This document shows, one piece after another, positions 16,077 through 23,943 of a stretch of 27,028 bases of DNA. The translations under genes were made by a program, and so were the position numbers. The DNA is from JAGOBX01 sp036733285 (GTDB lineage Bacteria > JAGOBX01), in NCBI GenBank assembly GCA_036733285.1, contig DAINAU010000045.1:1-27028 (forward strand), written 5' to 3'. Numbering within the stretch: the stretch's first letter is position 1; each line of letters begins with the position of its first letter. The notes beneath the pieces were generated by a model. The model was not told the DNA's origin. It saw only the letters and a program-made list of their open reading frames with translations, and did no database searches.

Positions 16077-18061
16077 TGAGATTTTTAAGATTAATTTCGG
16101 TTATTGGCTTTTTTTTTACGTTAATAACGTTAGACGTTATTAGCGCCGGCGGGGTTGACAGTTCGCTCGGTCAGATGTTGAGAGGATTCGGCGGCAATTT
16201 TTACGCGGATTGTTTTAGAGCCGGAATAGGCGGACAGTCGCCCGCGATGCTTCTTAATCCGTCTTTGACATACGCCGATAAATTTTCGTCTTCGATAGAA
16301 TTGTATAATTTGAACAAATATTCCGAAATAGACGCGGCTTCAAATTATAATTCCTTAAATTTTATTTTAAAGGAAAGGGAGTTTTATAAATTTACCGACG
16401 TTCAATTCGGTTTTCATTATTCTAATTTTTCAGTTAAAGATATTGAAGAATACGATTTGACCGGAAATTACAGGGGAAAAACATCCGACGAAGAATCGCT
16501 TCTGCTTGTGAACGCTAATATGCCGGTAATAATTAAAAACGAGAAATTCAGAACGGGTCTGAATATTAAGTATTATTCTCACTCCATAGCGTCGTATAAA
16601 ACAAATTCTGCCGCCGCGGACGCGGGCGCGTCTTTTATAAAAAATAATTTCAGTCTTGGAGTGTCTTTAAGAAATATTTTTTCAACTAAACTTAAATATA
16701 AAACCAAAAGCGGAAACCTTCCGTTTCAAATCGGCGCCGGCGCCGGATATGTTTATAAAATTTCGGAAAAAACAAGCGTTAGCTGCGCCGCCGATTATAT
16801 TGCTAAATCATCAAACACGGATAATTATATCGGATTAGGAATTGATTTTTCTTATATGTTTTCAAATAAATTAATCGCGGATTTTATTTACGGCGGCGAT
16901 AATATTTACGTCGCTCATTCGCTCGGATTGAAGATTAATTACGATAAAAAATTTAATTGCGGTTTCGCGTATTCGGTAAATAAAAACGCCGAACTCGGCG
17001 ATAACGTTTCGGTTTTTTTGGGATGGAATTTTGGAACGCTTGAAATCGAAAGATTTGAAAATTATGCGAAATTCGAAACCGAAGGGGACGCTTTTTATAA
17101 AAGCGGGGACTGGTCAAACGCGCTTTCCAAATGGGAATCCGCTTATAAATTATATCCCGCAAAACAAACAAGGGCGAAAGTATCTTACGATTTATTGAAA
17201 CGGCAGGTCGATATGCGGGAAAAATATAATTACGAATTATTTTTAAGCAACTCGGAATTATATTTGAAAGGCGAACGTTTTTTTGACGAAAAAAAATATT
17301 TCGAGTCTATAGCTTCTTTCTCCGCCGTTAAGTTTAACGACGATTTTAAAAACGCGGAATTGTTTAAAAACGCCGGCGATTATATAAAAAAAATCAGCTC
17401 GATTATAATTGAAACAAAAAATCAACCCGATACAGTCGTCGTAGTGGAAACGTTTGGAATCGAAACCGTCAAGACTGAATACGATACTGTTTCAATAAAA
17501 CAGTTTATCGAGGCGTTTATTGAAATGGACAGGCCGGAGCTCGCCAATAATTATTTTAATTTGTATTCCGGATATTTTTCGGAAACCGAACGGGCGAATA
17601 TAAAATCAAATATTGAATTGAAAATTAAAGAAAATGAAAACAGGGAAAAAATTAAAACCGAGTTTAACGCTCTTTCTGAAAAAATCAAACAGGCTTTTTT
17701 TGAAAACAATTTTATTTCGGTAGTCGAGTTATACGGAGCGCTCAAATCAAAATTTTCCGAAGCCGGTTTTTTAGACGCGTCCAACCTCGCTATTTATTAC
17801 GAGCAATCAAAATTGAAACTAAAAGAAATAGAGGAAAAAGCCTTAAAAATCGATTCTCCCAAACCTTCCGACGAGTTGATGTTGATAGAGAATTATTATG
17901 TAACCGCGGCTAAACATTATTTAAATTATCTTCAAAGCGGAACGAAATCGGAATTAATTCAAAGCGTTAAATTTTACGAGAAAATATTAAATATGGCGCC
18001 TATGCATAAATGCAGAGCGGATTATGAAAAAGCAAAAACTCTTTTAAAATCATTGGAGTAA
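16076..18061 (+). CDS. PorV-like outer-membrane barrel fused to a TPR/coiled C-terminal region
   Basis: The 661-residue protein has a signal peptide (~1-24, cut near ISA). A barrel-like region (~30-330) is rich in alternating strands with a PorV/UPF0164-type opening (FRAGIGGQSPAMLLNPS). This matches the barrel at 1193-2767 in type, though I see no close identity. The rest (~335-661) is helical and TPR-like (GDAFYKSGDWSNALSKWESAYKLYP; ERFFDEKKYFESIASF), with a coiled stretch (~520-620). The tail should be periplasmic and could dock other proteins. The start codon overlaps the stop of the secreted protein by one base, and the phosphatase gene follows after 7 bp, so all three should be made together. 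It may guide the FlgD-tailed protein out, but this is not proven by the sequence. Confidence 0.78.
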   Translation: MRFLRLISVIGFFFTLITLDVISAGGVDSSLGQMLRGFGGNFYADCFRAGIGGQSPAMLLNPSLTYADKFSSSIELYNLNKYSEIDAASNYNSLNFILKEREFYKFTDVQFGFHYSNFSVKDIEEYDLTGNYRGKTSDEESLLLVNANMPVIIKNEKFRTGLNIKYYSHSIASYKTNSAAADAGASFIKNNFSLGVSLRNIFSTKLKYKTKSGNLPFQIGAGAGYVYKISEKTSVSCAADYIAKSSNTDNYIGLGIDFSYMFSNKLIADFIYGGDNIYVAHSLGLKINYDKKFNCGFAYSVNKNAELGDNVSVFLGWNFGTLEIERFENYAKFETEGDAFYKSGDWSNALSKWESAYKLYPAKQTRAKVSYDLLKRQVDMREKYNYELFLSNSELYLKGERFFDEKKYFESIASFSAVKFNDDFKNAELFKNAGDYIKKISSIIIETKNQPDTVVVVETFGIETVKTEYDTVSIKQFIEAFIEMDRPELANNYFNLYSGYFSETERANIKSNIELKIKENENREKIKTEFNALSEKIKQAFFENNFISVVELYGALKSKFSEAGFLDASNLAIYYEQSKLKLKEIEEKALKIDSPKPSDELMLIENYYVTAAKHYLNYLQSGTKSELIQSVKFYEKILNMAPMHKCRADYEKAKTLLKSLE

Positions 18062-18068
18062 AGCCGTC

Positions 18069-19703
18069 ATGAAATTATCGGTAAAATATAAATTGTCCGC
18101 GGTAATTCTTGTTTTTGCTCTGGCGTCCGTGTTTGCAACGTCTTTTGTAACATTATATAGAAATCACAAATATTTTTCAGATTTTTTTCAAAAAAAATCC
18201 GCTGAAAAATTAGTATCGTATGATTTGAAACGCGAAAAATTGCTGGTTTTATACGCGCAACTTTCGGAAAATTACGAAACTCTTTATAAAACCAATCTGA
18301 CGAATGATTTTAAAAAATTTCTAACCGAAATAAAACTCGATTTAATTATTGAATCATTGCCTTCTCAAACTGAAAAAATTTCCGCGCTTTCTTCGAAATA
18401 CAAATCCTCTAACGTTTTGATTATTGAAAAAAACAATGCGGTTCAAATATCAAGCGACATTAATCTCTGGAATAAAAATATAATCGAGGCATTAAGAAAA
18501 TTTAATATCGGTTACGGAACTTTGAAAAACTCCGAAATTTTTGAGACTTCCGATTATTATTATTTATTCGGCGAACTCGGTTTGAAAAATGGAAAGTTCA
18601 ACGTATATTTCATTTTGTCTAAAAACGAAATTATTGAATTTAGAGCTTCGCGGAAAAAAATTATTGAAGAAACGCTTGAAAACGAAAGATTAGAAGATTC
18701 CCGCGAAATGATAAACGATAAGAATTCATTCGGCGATTTTGTTTCAGGAATTTTAAAGATAAATATTGTTTTAAACGTTCTGATATTTGCCGCCGGAATA
18801 GCGATAATGATTTTTTCTATTAAAATATTGCTCGTTAAATTGAACAATATTCTGGACGGAGTCAAAGAAGCGAAAAATAAAAATATGTCGTTCAGAGTGG
18901 TCAACCGGTCTTTTGTTAAAGACGAGTTTGACGAGCTTACGGCGCAGTTCAATAGTATGATGGAACATATCGAAAACGAAAAAATCTCCGAACTCATTTC
19001 TGTTATTGAAAAAATAATGCCTCGAAAAAATATTAAAGCCGGACAGTTTAATATTGTGTCATATTATAAACCGTCGAAAGAAATAGGCGGTGATTTCATA
19101 GATTTGTTCGACTCCGGCGCCGATAAAAAGATTTTAGTCATAGCCGACGTAGTTGGAAAATCTTTTCCTGCGGCGTTTCTTATGATACTTGCGATGACTT
19201 CGATAAAACTGACCTCGAAAAAATATCCGGATACGGCTGAGTTTGTTATGAAACTCAACGGATTTTTAAGAGAGAATACTCCGGCCGGCAAATGGATAAC
19301 TATGATTTACGCCGTATTTGATTTGAAAAACAACGAAATTGAAATTTTAAATTGCGGACATCCCGAAGCGTATTTATTTTCCAATAACAAAATAACCGAA
19401 TTTTCATCCTCGTTTCCTATGATAGGCGAATTGCCCGACTCGAAATTTCAAAAATACGTCGACGAATATAAAACGAGCGGCGGCGTAAAAATCAAGATTG
19501 TTCAAGGAGATATATTATTTCTTTACACCGATGGATTAAGCGATTCTACGACTCCGGAAAAAAAATATTTTAACGTGAAAAATTTTATCGCGTCGATTTC
19601 AAAAGAACAACTCGCTCCCGAAGATATTAGAGATAGAATAGCAATCGAGCTTGAATCGTATAACGTGAAAGACGATTTGAGCTTTTTGATTGTCAAAGGT
19701 TAA
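18069..19703 (+). CDS. Membrane sensor phosphatase: HAMP plus SpoIIE/PP2C domain
   Basis: The 544-residue protein has TM1 (~8-30), an extracytoplasmic sensor region (~31-229), TM2 (~230-252), a HAMP linker (~250-305) and a cytosolic PP2C-type SpoIIE domain (~320-544). Metal-binding positions are kept: GGDFIDLF (340-347), ADVVGKSFPAAF (359-370, usually DVSGHG), LYTDGLSD (485-492) and KDDLSFL (534-540). Proteins of this build dephosphorylate anti-sigma-factor antagonists (STAS proteins) in partner-switching circuits. No STAS or RsbW-type gene is in the window, so the target is elsewhere. A GGAG site stands 10 nt before the ATG. It is the last gene of the secreted-protein/barrel unit, so the surface structure and its sensor may be co-regulated. 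Confidence 0.93.
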   Translation: MKLSVKYKLSAVILVFALASVFATSFVTLYRNHKYFSDFFQKKSAEKLVSYDLKREKLLVLYAQLSENYETLYKTNLTNDFKKFLTEIKLDLIIESLPSQTEKISALSSKYKSSNVLIIEKNNAVQISSDINLWNKNIIEALRKFNIGYGTLKNSEIFETSDYYYLFGELGLKNGKFNVYFILSKNEIIEFRASRKKIIEETLENERLEDSREMINDKNSFGDFVSGILKINIVLNVLIFAAGIAIMIFSIKILLVKLNNILDGVKEAKNKNMSFRVVNRSFVKDEFDELTAQFNSMMEHIENEKISELISVIEKIMPRKNIKAGQFNIVSYYKPSKEIGGDFIDLFDSGADKKILVIADVVGKSFPAAFLMILAMTSIKLTSKKYPDTAEFVMKLNGFLRENTPAGKWITMIYAVFDLKNNEIEILNCGHPEAYLFSNNKITEFSSSFPMIGELPDSKFQKYVDEYKTSGGVKIKIVQGDILFLYTDGLSDSTTPEKKYFNVKNFIASISKEQLAPEDIRDRIAIELESYNVKDDLSFLIVKG

Positions 19704-19754
19704 TAAAAAATATGGAAACGACCCCGTTAGGATCGAATTTTAAGACAGCATTAA

Positions 19755-19777
19755 ATACAACCCTTTCAGGGTTGTAT
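19755..19777 (+). repeat. REP-like perfect 10-bp hairpin
   Basis: ATACAACCCT (19755-19764), loop TTC, then AGGGTTGTAT (19768-19777). A T7 run starts 7 nt later (19785-19791), so it may terminate the upstream unit, 52 nt after its stop codon. Together with the degenerate CGACCCC...GGATCG palindrome just upstream (19718-19734), it looks like a doublet of REP-type elements. Confidence 0.7.
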
Positions 19778-19778
19778 A

Positions 19779-19884
19779 TTCAAGTTTTTTTAATACCGCA
19801 GGTTTTTTTGCGCTTCGCGCAGGTTTTTTTGCACTCCGCGCAGGTTTTTTTGCGCTCCGTGCAGGTTACCTGCGGTTACTTGAA
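19779..19884. repeat. 21-bp tandem array inside nested inverted repeats
   Basis: Three units of 21 bp (19798-19818, 19819-19839, 19840-19860), each starting GCAGGTTTTTTTGC and ending in a GC-rich CTTCGC/CTCCGC/CTCCGT tail, plus a partial fourth (GCAGGTT). Arms ACCGCAGGT (19795-19803) and ACCTGCGGT (19868-19876) are perfect inverted repeats. An outer pair TTCAAGT (19779-19785) and ACTTGAA (19878-19884) encloses everything. The units differ at three positions or fewer. Confidence 0.9.
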
Positions 19885-19885
19885 A

Positions 19886-19907
19886 TTCAACCGCGTTCGC
19901 GGTTGAA
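19886..19907. repeat. GC-rich perfect hairpin
   Basis: TTCAACCGCG (19886-19895) pairs with CGCGGTTGAA (19898-19907); in practice this is a 9-bp stem with a GTTC tetraloop. No T-run follows, so it is probably another REP-like palindrome rather than a terminator. Confidence 0.8.
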
Positions 19908-19972
19908 GATTATTAAAAATAAATCGTATTTTCTTTAGAAAACTAAAAATAAGCTTTCTGTTTTTACTGACC

Positions 19973-20009
19973 GTTCCGCCTGATTGTTCAGTTAAAAAGC
20001 GGAACTTTT
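19973..20009 (+). terminator. Possible intrinsic terminator
   Basis: GTTCCGC (19973-19979) pairs with GCGGAAC (19999-20005) and is followed by TTTTA. The loop holds a small CTGA/TCAG hairpin (19980-19991). The U-tract is short, so this is tentative. It would separate the phosphatase unit from the binding-protein unit. Confidence 0.4.
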
Positions 20010-20043
20010 AAGAAGTACGCTCATTAACGATTAAAAAATATGC

Positions 20044-20072
20044 TTGATTATTAAAGCTAAATGTTTTAGATT
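20044..20072 (+). promoter_or_regulatory. Sigma-70-type promoter with leaderless geometry
   Basis: TTGATT (20044-20049), a 17-nt spacer and TAGATT (20067-20072). The ATG at 20079 follows after 6 nt and has no Shine-Dalgarno. Confidence 0.62.
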
Positions 20073-20078
20073 TTTTAT

Positions 20079-21329
20079 ATGAAACGATTATTAAATTTAA
20101 TAGTATTATTTTTTGCAGCCGGTTTGTTTGTTTTTCTCGAACAAAATGATATTTTCGCCCAATCGGATATTAATCTATGGCATTCGTTTAGACCGGAAGA
20201 AGAAAAGGTTTTGAGCTATCTTATAAAGAAATACGAGCTTATAAACGGCGATAATTCCGTAAAAATAAAACGTATCGACCCGGATTCGTTCACATCCGTA
20301 ATTGAAAATAATTATAATAAGGATAATGGTCCGGATATTTTTATCTGGGCGCACGACAGACTTGGAGATTGGGCTGAAAAAAAAATAACGGTTCCGATTG
20401 ATGATTTTGCCGATTTCAAGGTTTTATCCGAATATATCAAATCCTCGATAAACGCGCTTACGTATAAAAATAAATTATACGGATTGCCTTTCGGAGTCGA
20501 ATGCGCCGCTTTGTTTTATAATAAAAAATATATTACGGCGCCTCCCCGTTCTTTTGACGAAATGATTAAAATATCAGAATCTTTTATACGTTCTGGAAAA
20601 GAGCGTTACGGATTGCTTTATCCCTACGACGATTATTATTTTCACAGCGTTTTATTAAGCGGATGCGGCGGAAAAACTTTTGATTTGGAAAATAATTATA
20701 ATCTCGATACGCCTGAAATGCTGAAGTCGCTTGAAACCAGCGTTGAGTTGTTTAAAAGAAAAATTATTCCGGTTGTTCCTGAAGGCAAGACTTTATGGGA
20801 TTACCAGCTTTCTTTATTTAACGGCGGTAAACTCTTGTTTTTAATTTCAGGTCCATGGATAATCGGCTCTTTGAAAAATGTCGATTGGGGAGTCGCCGTA
20901 TTGCCGAAATTTGACGATAAAAATTATATGAGTCCTTTTTTAGGAGTCAAAGGAATTTTTGTTACGGGTAAAAAACGCGGAAATTCCCATGTTAAAAAAA
21001 TTCTTAAGATTATGGAGTTTTTGACGTCGGGCGAATCAGGCGCTATTATGGGAAAAATGACAGGTTATTTGCCAGCCAATATTTACGCCTATAACGACGA
21101 TGTTTTGAAGGATAACGAATGCGCCCTTATATTCCGCGATCAGGCTGTTAAATCCGTTCCTATGCCGAACATCGCGTCAATGTCTATAATCTGGAATATA
21201 ATGAATAATAAATCCGCCGTTGAATTGGGAATATTGCGGCGCTGTCAAACAGGCCAAATCTCGCCGGAGTCTGCTTTGAAAATCGCTAAAGAACAATTTT
21301 ATCATTCGCTTAAAAAAGAAGGAAAATAA
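20079..21329 (+). CDS. MalE-like periplasmic sugar-binding protein
   Basis: The 416-residue product has a cleavable signal peptide (~1-28, ending IFAQ) and no lipobox Cys, so it should be a soluble periplasmic protein. It follows the family-1 binding-protein pattern and resembles MalE closely by eye: GPDIFIWAHDRLGDWA (E. coli has GPDIIFWAHDRFG), GLPFGVECAALFYNKKY, GPWIIGSLKNVDWGVAVLPKF, and a closing AVKSVPMPN. The Trp, Asp and Arg of WAHDR, the Glu of GVE and the Trp of GPW, which contact maltose in MalE, are all present. It probably binds a malto-oligosaccharide or similar glycan. No ABC permease or ATPase gene is nearby. Instead a histidine kinase starts 4 bp downstream, so the protein may present a sugar signal to that kinase. 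Confidence 0.88.
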   Translation: MKRLLNLIVLFFAAGLFVFLEQNDIFAQSDINLWHSFRPEEEKVLSYLIKKYELINGDNSVKIKRIDPDSFTSVIENNYNKDNGPDIFIWAHDRLGDWAEKKITVPIDDFADFKVLSEYIKSSINALTYKNKLYGLPFGVECAALFYNKKYITAPPRSFDEMIKISESFIRSGKERYGLLYPYDDYYFHSVLLSGCGGKTFDLENNYNLDTPEMLKSLETSVELFKRKIIPVVPEGKTLWDYQLSLFNGGKLLFLISGPWIIGSLKNVDWGVAVLPKFDDKNYMSPFLGVKGIFVTGKKRGNSHVKKILKIMEFLTSGESGAIMGKMTGYLPANIYAYNDDVLKDNECALIFRDQAVKSVPMPNIASMSIIWNIMNNKSAVELGILRRCQTGQISPESALKIAKEQFYHSLKKEGK

Positions 21330-21333
21330 AATT

Positions 21334-23937
21334 ATGAAACTAAAATCTAAAGCGGTTATAATTTTGTTGACCGTTTCAATTATTCCTTTGCTGCTGCTAA
21401 GTTTTATCAGCTACAAAATCGCCGGAGATATTTTAATGCGGCAGATTGGAAATCAAGTGAAAAAAACCGCGATTGAAACCGATGAAAAAATCTCTTTGTA
21501 TTTCGGCGATTTATTGAAATTATGCGATGTTACAGCGGGAAACAAAGATTTTTTGTTGTGGGCAAAATTCTACGAGACTAAAGGAGCCGAGGTTGATTTT
21601 CTAAAAGAAATATTCGACGTCAATTTTAAATATTTCGTCAGTAAAAACAAAAATTTTACCGGAATATATTTTTTAGATAAATCGGGCGGCTCCAAATATT
21701 CCGCAATAAACGGAACGGATTCGACGGCTTTCGCTTTTCTGAAAAATCCCGAAAATATAGAAGATGGAATAAAAAATGTTTTTAACGGCAAAAAAGAAAA
21801 TCTGCTTTATATCACAAAAAAAATTTTGTTTGAAAACAAATATTTCGGTTCGCTGGTTTTTAAAATCAACGCAAAACAACTGGACGCGCTCGTTGAATCA
21901 ATTAAAATTCAGGGTCTTGAAAATTATAATATTTTTATCGTTGAAAATGAAAACGTAATTTCGTCCGATATTAATAAACGCATTGAAAAAGACTCGTTTT
22001 ATAACAAAGACTTGTTTGACGTCGACTTTGGAAAATTAGAATACGAATCTTTTAACCGGAATGTTATCGGCGGCGAAAAAGTTTTTCTTTATAAAAACAG
22101 GCTTAATAAATTCAATTGGGACGCGGTAATTATATTGCGTCAAAACGAGCTTTTATATCCCGTGTCCAAACTTAAAATCGCCGCGGCTATTATTACTTTT
22201 ATAGTTTGTTTGATTATGATTATATTATCGGTTTTTTTAAGCGACAGAATCGTTAAACCTATAATTTCGCTGACAAACTCGGCGGTTAAAATTTCATCGG
22301 GAAATCTCGAGGAAAAAATTCAAAGTCTTAAAACTTCAGAATCGAACGGAGACGACGAAATAAAACTGCTCGCCGGTAGTTTTGAAACTATGCGGATAAA
22401 AATAAAAGAACATATCGACCTTCTCGACAATAAAGTTCTTGAAAGGACAAAAGCGATTTCAGATTTGCTTGACAACGCGGGTCAGGGTTTTTTGAGTTTT
22501 GATATTTCCTTGACTGTTATGAAAGAATATTCCGCTCAATGCGTTGAAATATTCGGAAAAAAAATCGATCATCTGAATATTCTCGAACTTCTTTATCCGC
22601 GTCAATGGGAAGATTATCTTTTTGATTACGCGTCTTTAAGAAGCGATTCGGAAATCGTTATAGCTGAAGATTCTTTCAAGTATTGTCTCGAAAACGAGAA
22701 ACCTGTTATGCTGAAACTTCTTCCGCAGGAAATAAAACTGAACAACAAAGTCTTGTCGGTAAAATATGTTTTTCTAAAACATAAGAATAAATCCGAAAAT
22801 AAAATTATGCTTATCATTACGGACGTTACGCTTGAAAAACATCTTGCTAAAAAAGCCGAAGAAGAAGAAGAACGCAATAAATTCATAGTCAAGGTCGCGC
22901 TTGACAAAAACAGCTTCATTTTTTTTATTAAAGACGCCTCTTCGCTTATCGCCGAAATGAGAAATTTCGCCAATCAAAACAATGTGAATCAGGAAGTTTT
23001 AAATCATATTTACAGAAATTGCCATACAATCAAAGGAAACGCCTCGTTTTTTAATATGAAAAATATCGCGGCTACAGCTCATACCTTTGAAAATTTTCTG
23101 GAAGAAATAAAATTGACTTCGGTTATTCCCGATAATATTGCGGACATACTTAATAAAAATATCGAGAATATTTATCTCGAACTCAACCGTCATCTTGATT
23201 TGGTGGGCGATTTTCTCAACCGCGAAGAGATTTTAAAAAATGAAAAAACTTTTGAAATTTCCGAATCTAAAATCGACAATCTTGCCGATTATATAATTCG
23301 TAAAAATATTTCCGAACCCGATAAAAAATATATTCTTTCAAAAATCAATGAGCTTAAAAAGATTTCAATAAAATATATATTGAAAAGATTTGCGTTGAAT
23401 TGCCGTCAGCTTGCGGAGAAAATGGGAAAAAAAATCGGCGCGCTGAATTTGATAAACGAGGATTTGCCGGTTGATTATTATTATTTAAAATCTGCTATTG
23501 ATACGTTTGTCCATTTGATTAGAAACGCCGTAGACCACGGATTGGAAATACCGGCTGAACGCAAAAGATTTAATAAACCGCCGGAATGTAGAATAGAAAT
23601 CGCGCTCGAAGATAAAATTATTCGGGGGGAACATTGGTTTGTATTTTCCGTTTTTGACGACGGCAGAGGAATTGATTTGAACAAATTAAAATCAAAAATT
23701 ATTGAAAAAAAGATTCTGACTTCTGAAAAAGCGGGTTCCCTCTCTGAATCCGAATTAATGAATCTGGTTTTCGTCGACGGAATCAGTTCTAAAGAATCGT
23801 CTAATGAAATTTCGGGACGCGGAGTGGGATTGAGCGCCGTTAAATCCGCAGTCGAATCTTTGAACGGCGAAATTAAGGTCGCATCTGAACGCGGGAAATT
23901 CTGCCGTTTCACGGTTTTAATCCCGATACGGTTATAG
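21334..23937 (+). CDS. CheA-like transmembrane histidine kinase (Cache-HAMP-PAS-HPt-HATPase)
   Basis: The 867-residue protein contains TM1 (~7-29), a Cache-like extracytoplasmic sensor (~35-278), TM2 (~281-303), HAMP (~303-360), and a PAS-like domain (~372-500) opening LLDNAGQGFLSFD. An HPt domain (~515-630) has the phospho-acceptor His564 in CHTIKG. A CheA-type linker follows, then an ATPase domain (~715-865) with N box HLIRNAVDHGLE (727-738), G1 DDGRGID (775-781) and G2 GRGVGL (828-833). As in CheA, the phosphorylated His lies on an HPt domain rather than a dimerisation helix. Unlike CheA, there is no C-terminal CheW-like (P5) domain, and the protein carries its own membrane sensor. No receiver is encoded here. 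An AAGGA site lies 10 nt before the ATG, 4 bp after the binding-protein stop. Confidence 0.92.
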   Translation: MKLKSKAVIILLTVSIIPLLLLSFISYKIAGDILMRQIGNQVKKTAIETDEKISLYFGDLLKLCDVTAGNKDFLLWAKFYETKGAEVDFLKEIFDVNFKYFVSKNKNFTGIYFLDKSGGSKYSAINGTDSTAFAFLKNPENIEDGIKNVFNGKKENLLYITKKILFENKYFGSLVFKINAKQLDALVESIKIQGLENYNIFIVENENVISSDINKRIEKDSFYNKDLFDVDFGKLEYESFNRNVIGGEKVFLYKNRLNKFNWDAVIILRQNELLYPVSKLKIAAAIITFIVCLIMIILSVFLSDRIVKPIISLTNSAVKISSGNLEEKIQSLKTSESNGDDEIKLLAGSFETMRIKIKEHIDLLDNKVLERTKAISDLLDNAGQGFLSFDISLTVMKEYSAQCVEIFGKKIDHLNILELLYPRQWEDYLFDYASLRSDSEIVIAEDSFKYCLENEKPVMLKLLPQEIKLNNKVLSVKYVFLKHKNKSENKIMLIITDVTLEKHLAKKAEEEEERNKFIVKVALDKNSFIFFIKDASSLIAEMRNFANQNNVNQEVLNHIYRNCHTIKGNASFFNMKNIAATAHTFENFLEEIKLTSVIPDNIADILNKNIENIYLELNRHLDLVGDFLNREEILKNEKTFEISESKIDNLADYIIRKNISEPDKKYILSKINELKKISIKYILKRFALNCRQLAEKMGKKIGALNLINEDLPVDYYYLKSAIDTFVHLIRNAVDHGLEIPAERKRFNKPPECRIEIALEDKIIRGEHWFVFSVFDDGRGIDLNKLKSKIIEKKILTSEKAGSLSESELMNLVFVDGISSKESSNEISGRGVGLSAVKSAVESLNGEIKVASERGKFCRFTVLIPIRL

Positions 23938-23943
23938 AAAATT

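Larger units (their letters stand above)
19704..20078. other. Gene-free 375-bp block of hairpins and repeats
   Basis: No credible gene is present. A 64-codon frame at 19712-19906 exists but consists mainly of repeat DNA. In order the block holds: a degenerate CGACCCC/GGATCG half-palindrome (19718-19734), a perfect 10-bp hairpin (19755-19777), the nested inverted repeats with a 21-bp array (19779-19884), a GC-rich hairpin (19886-19907), a terminator-like hairpin (19973-20009) and the promoter of the binding-protein gene. Each is listed separately. Confidence 0.85.

Noticed and set aside
19712..19906. A 64-residue protein with a heptapeptide repeat (QVFLRFA-type)
   Set aside because: The heptads come from the 21-bp DNA units, no ribosome site precedes the ATG, and the frame runs through several palindromes. 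Structured repeat DNA explains it better.
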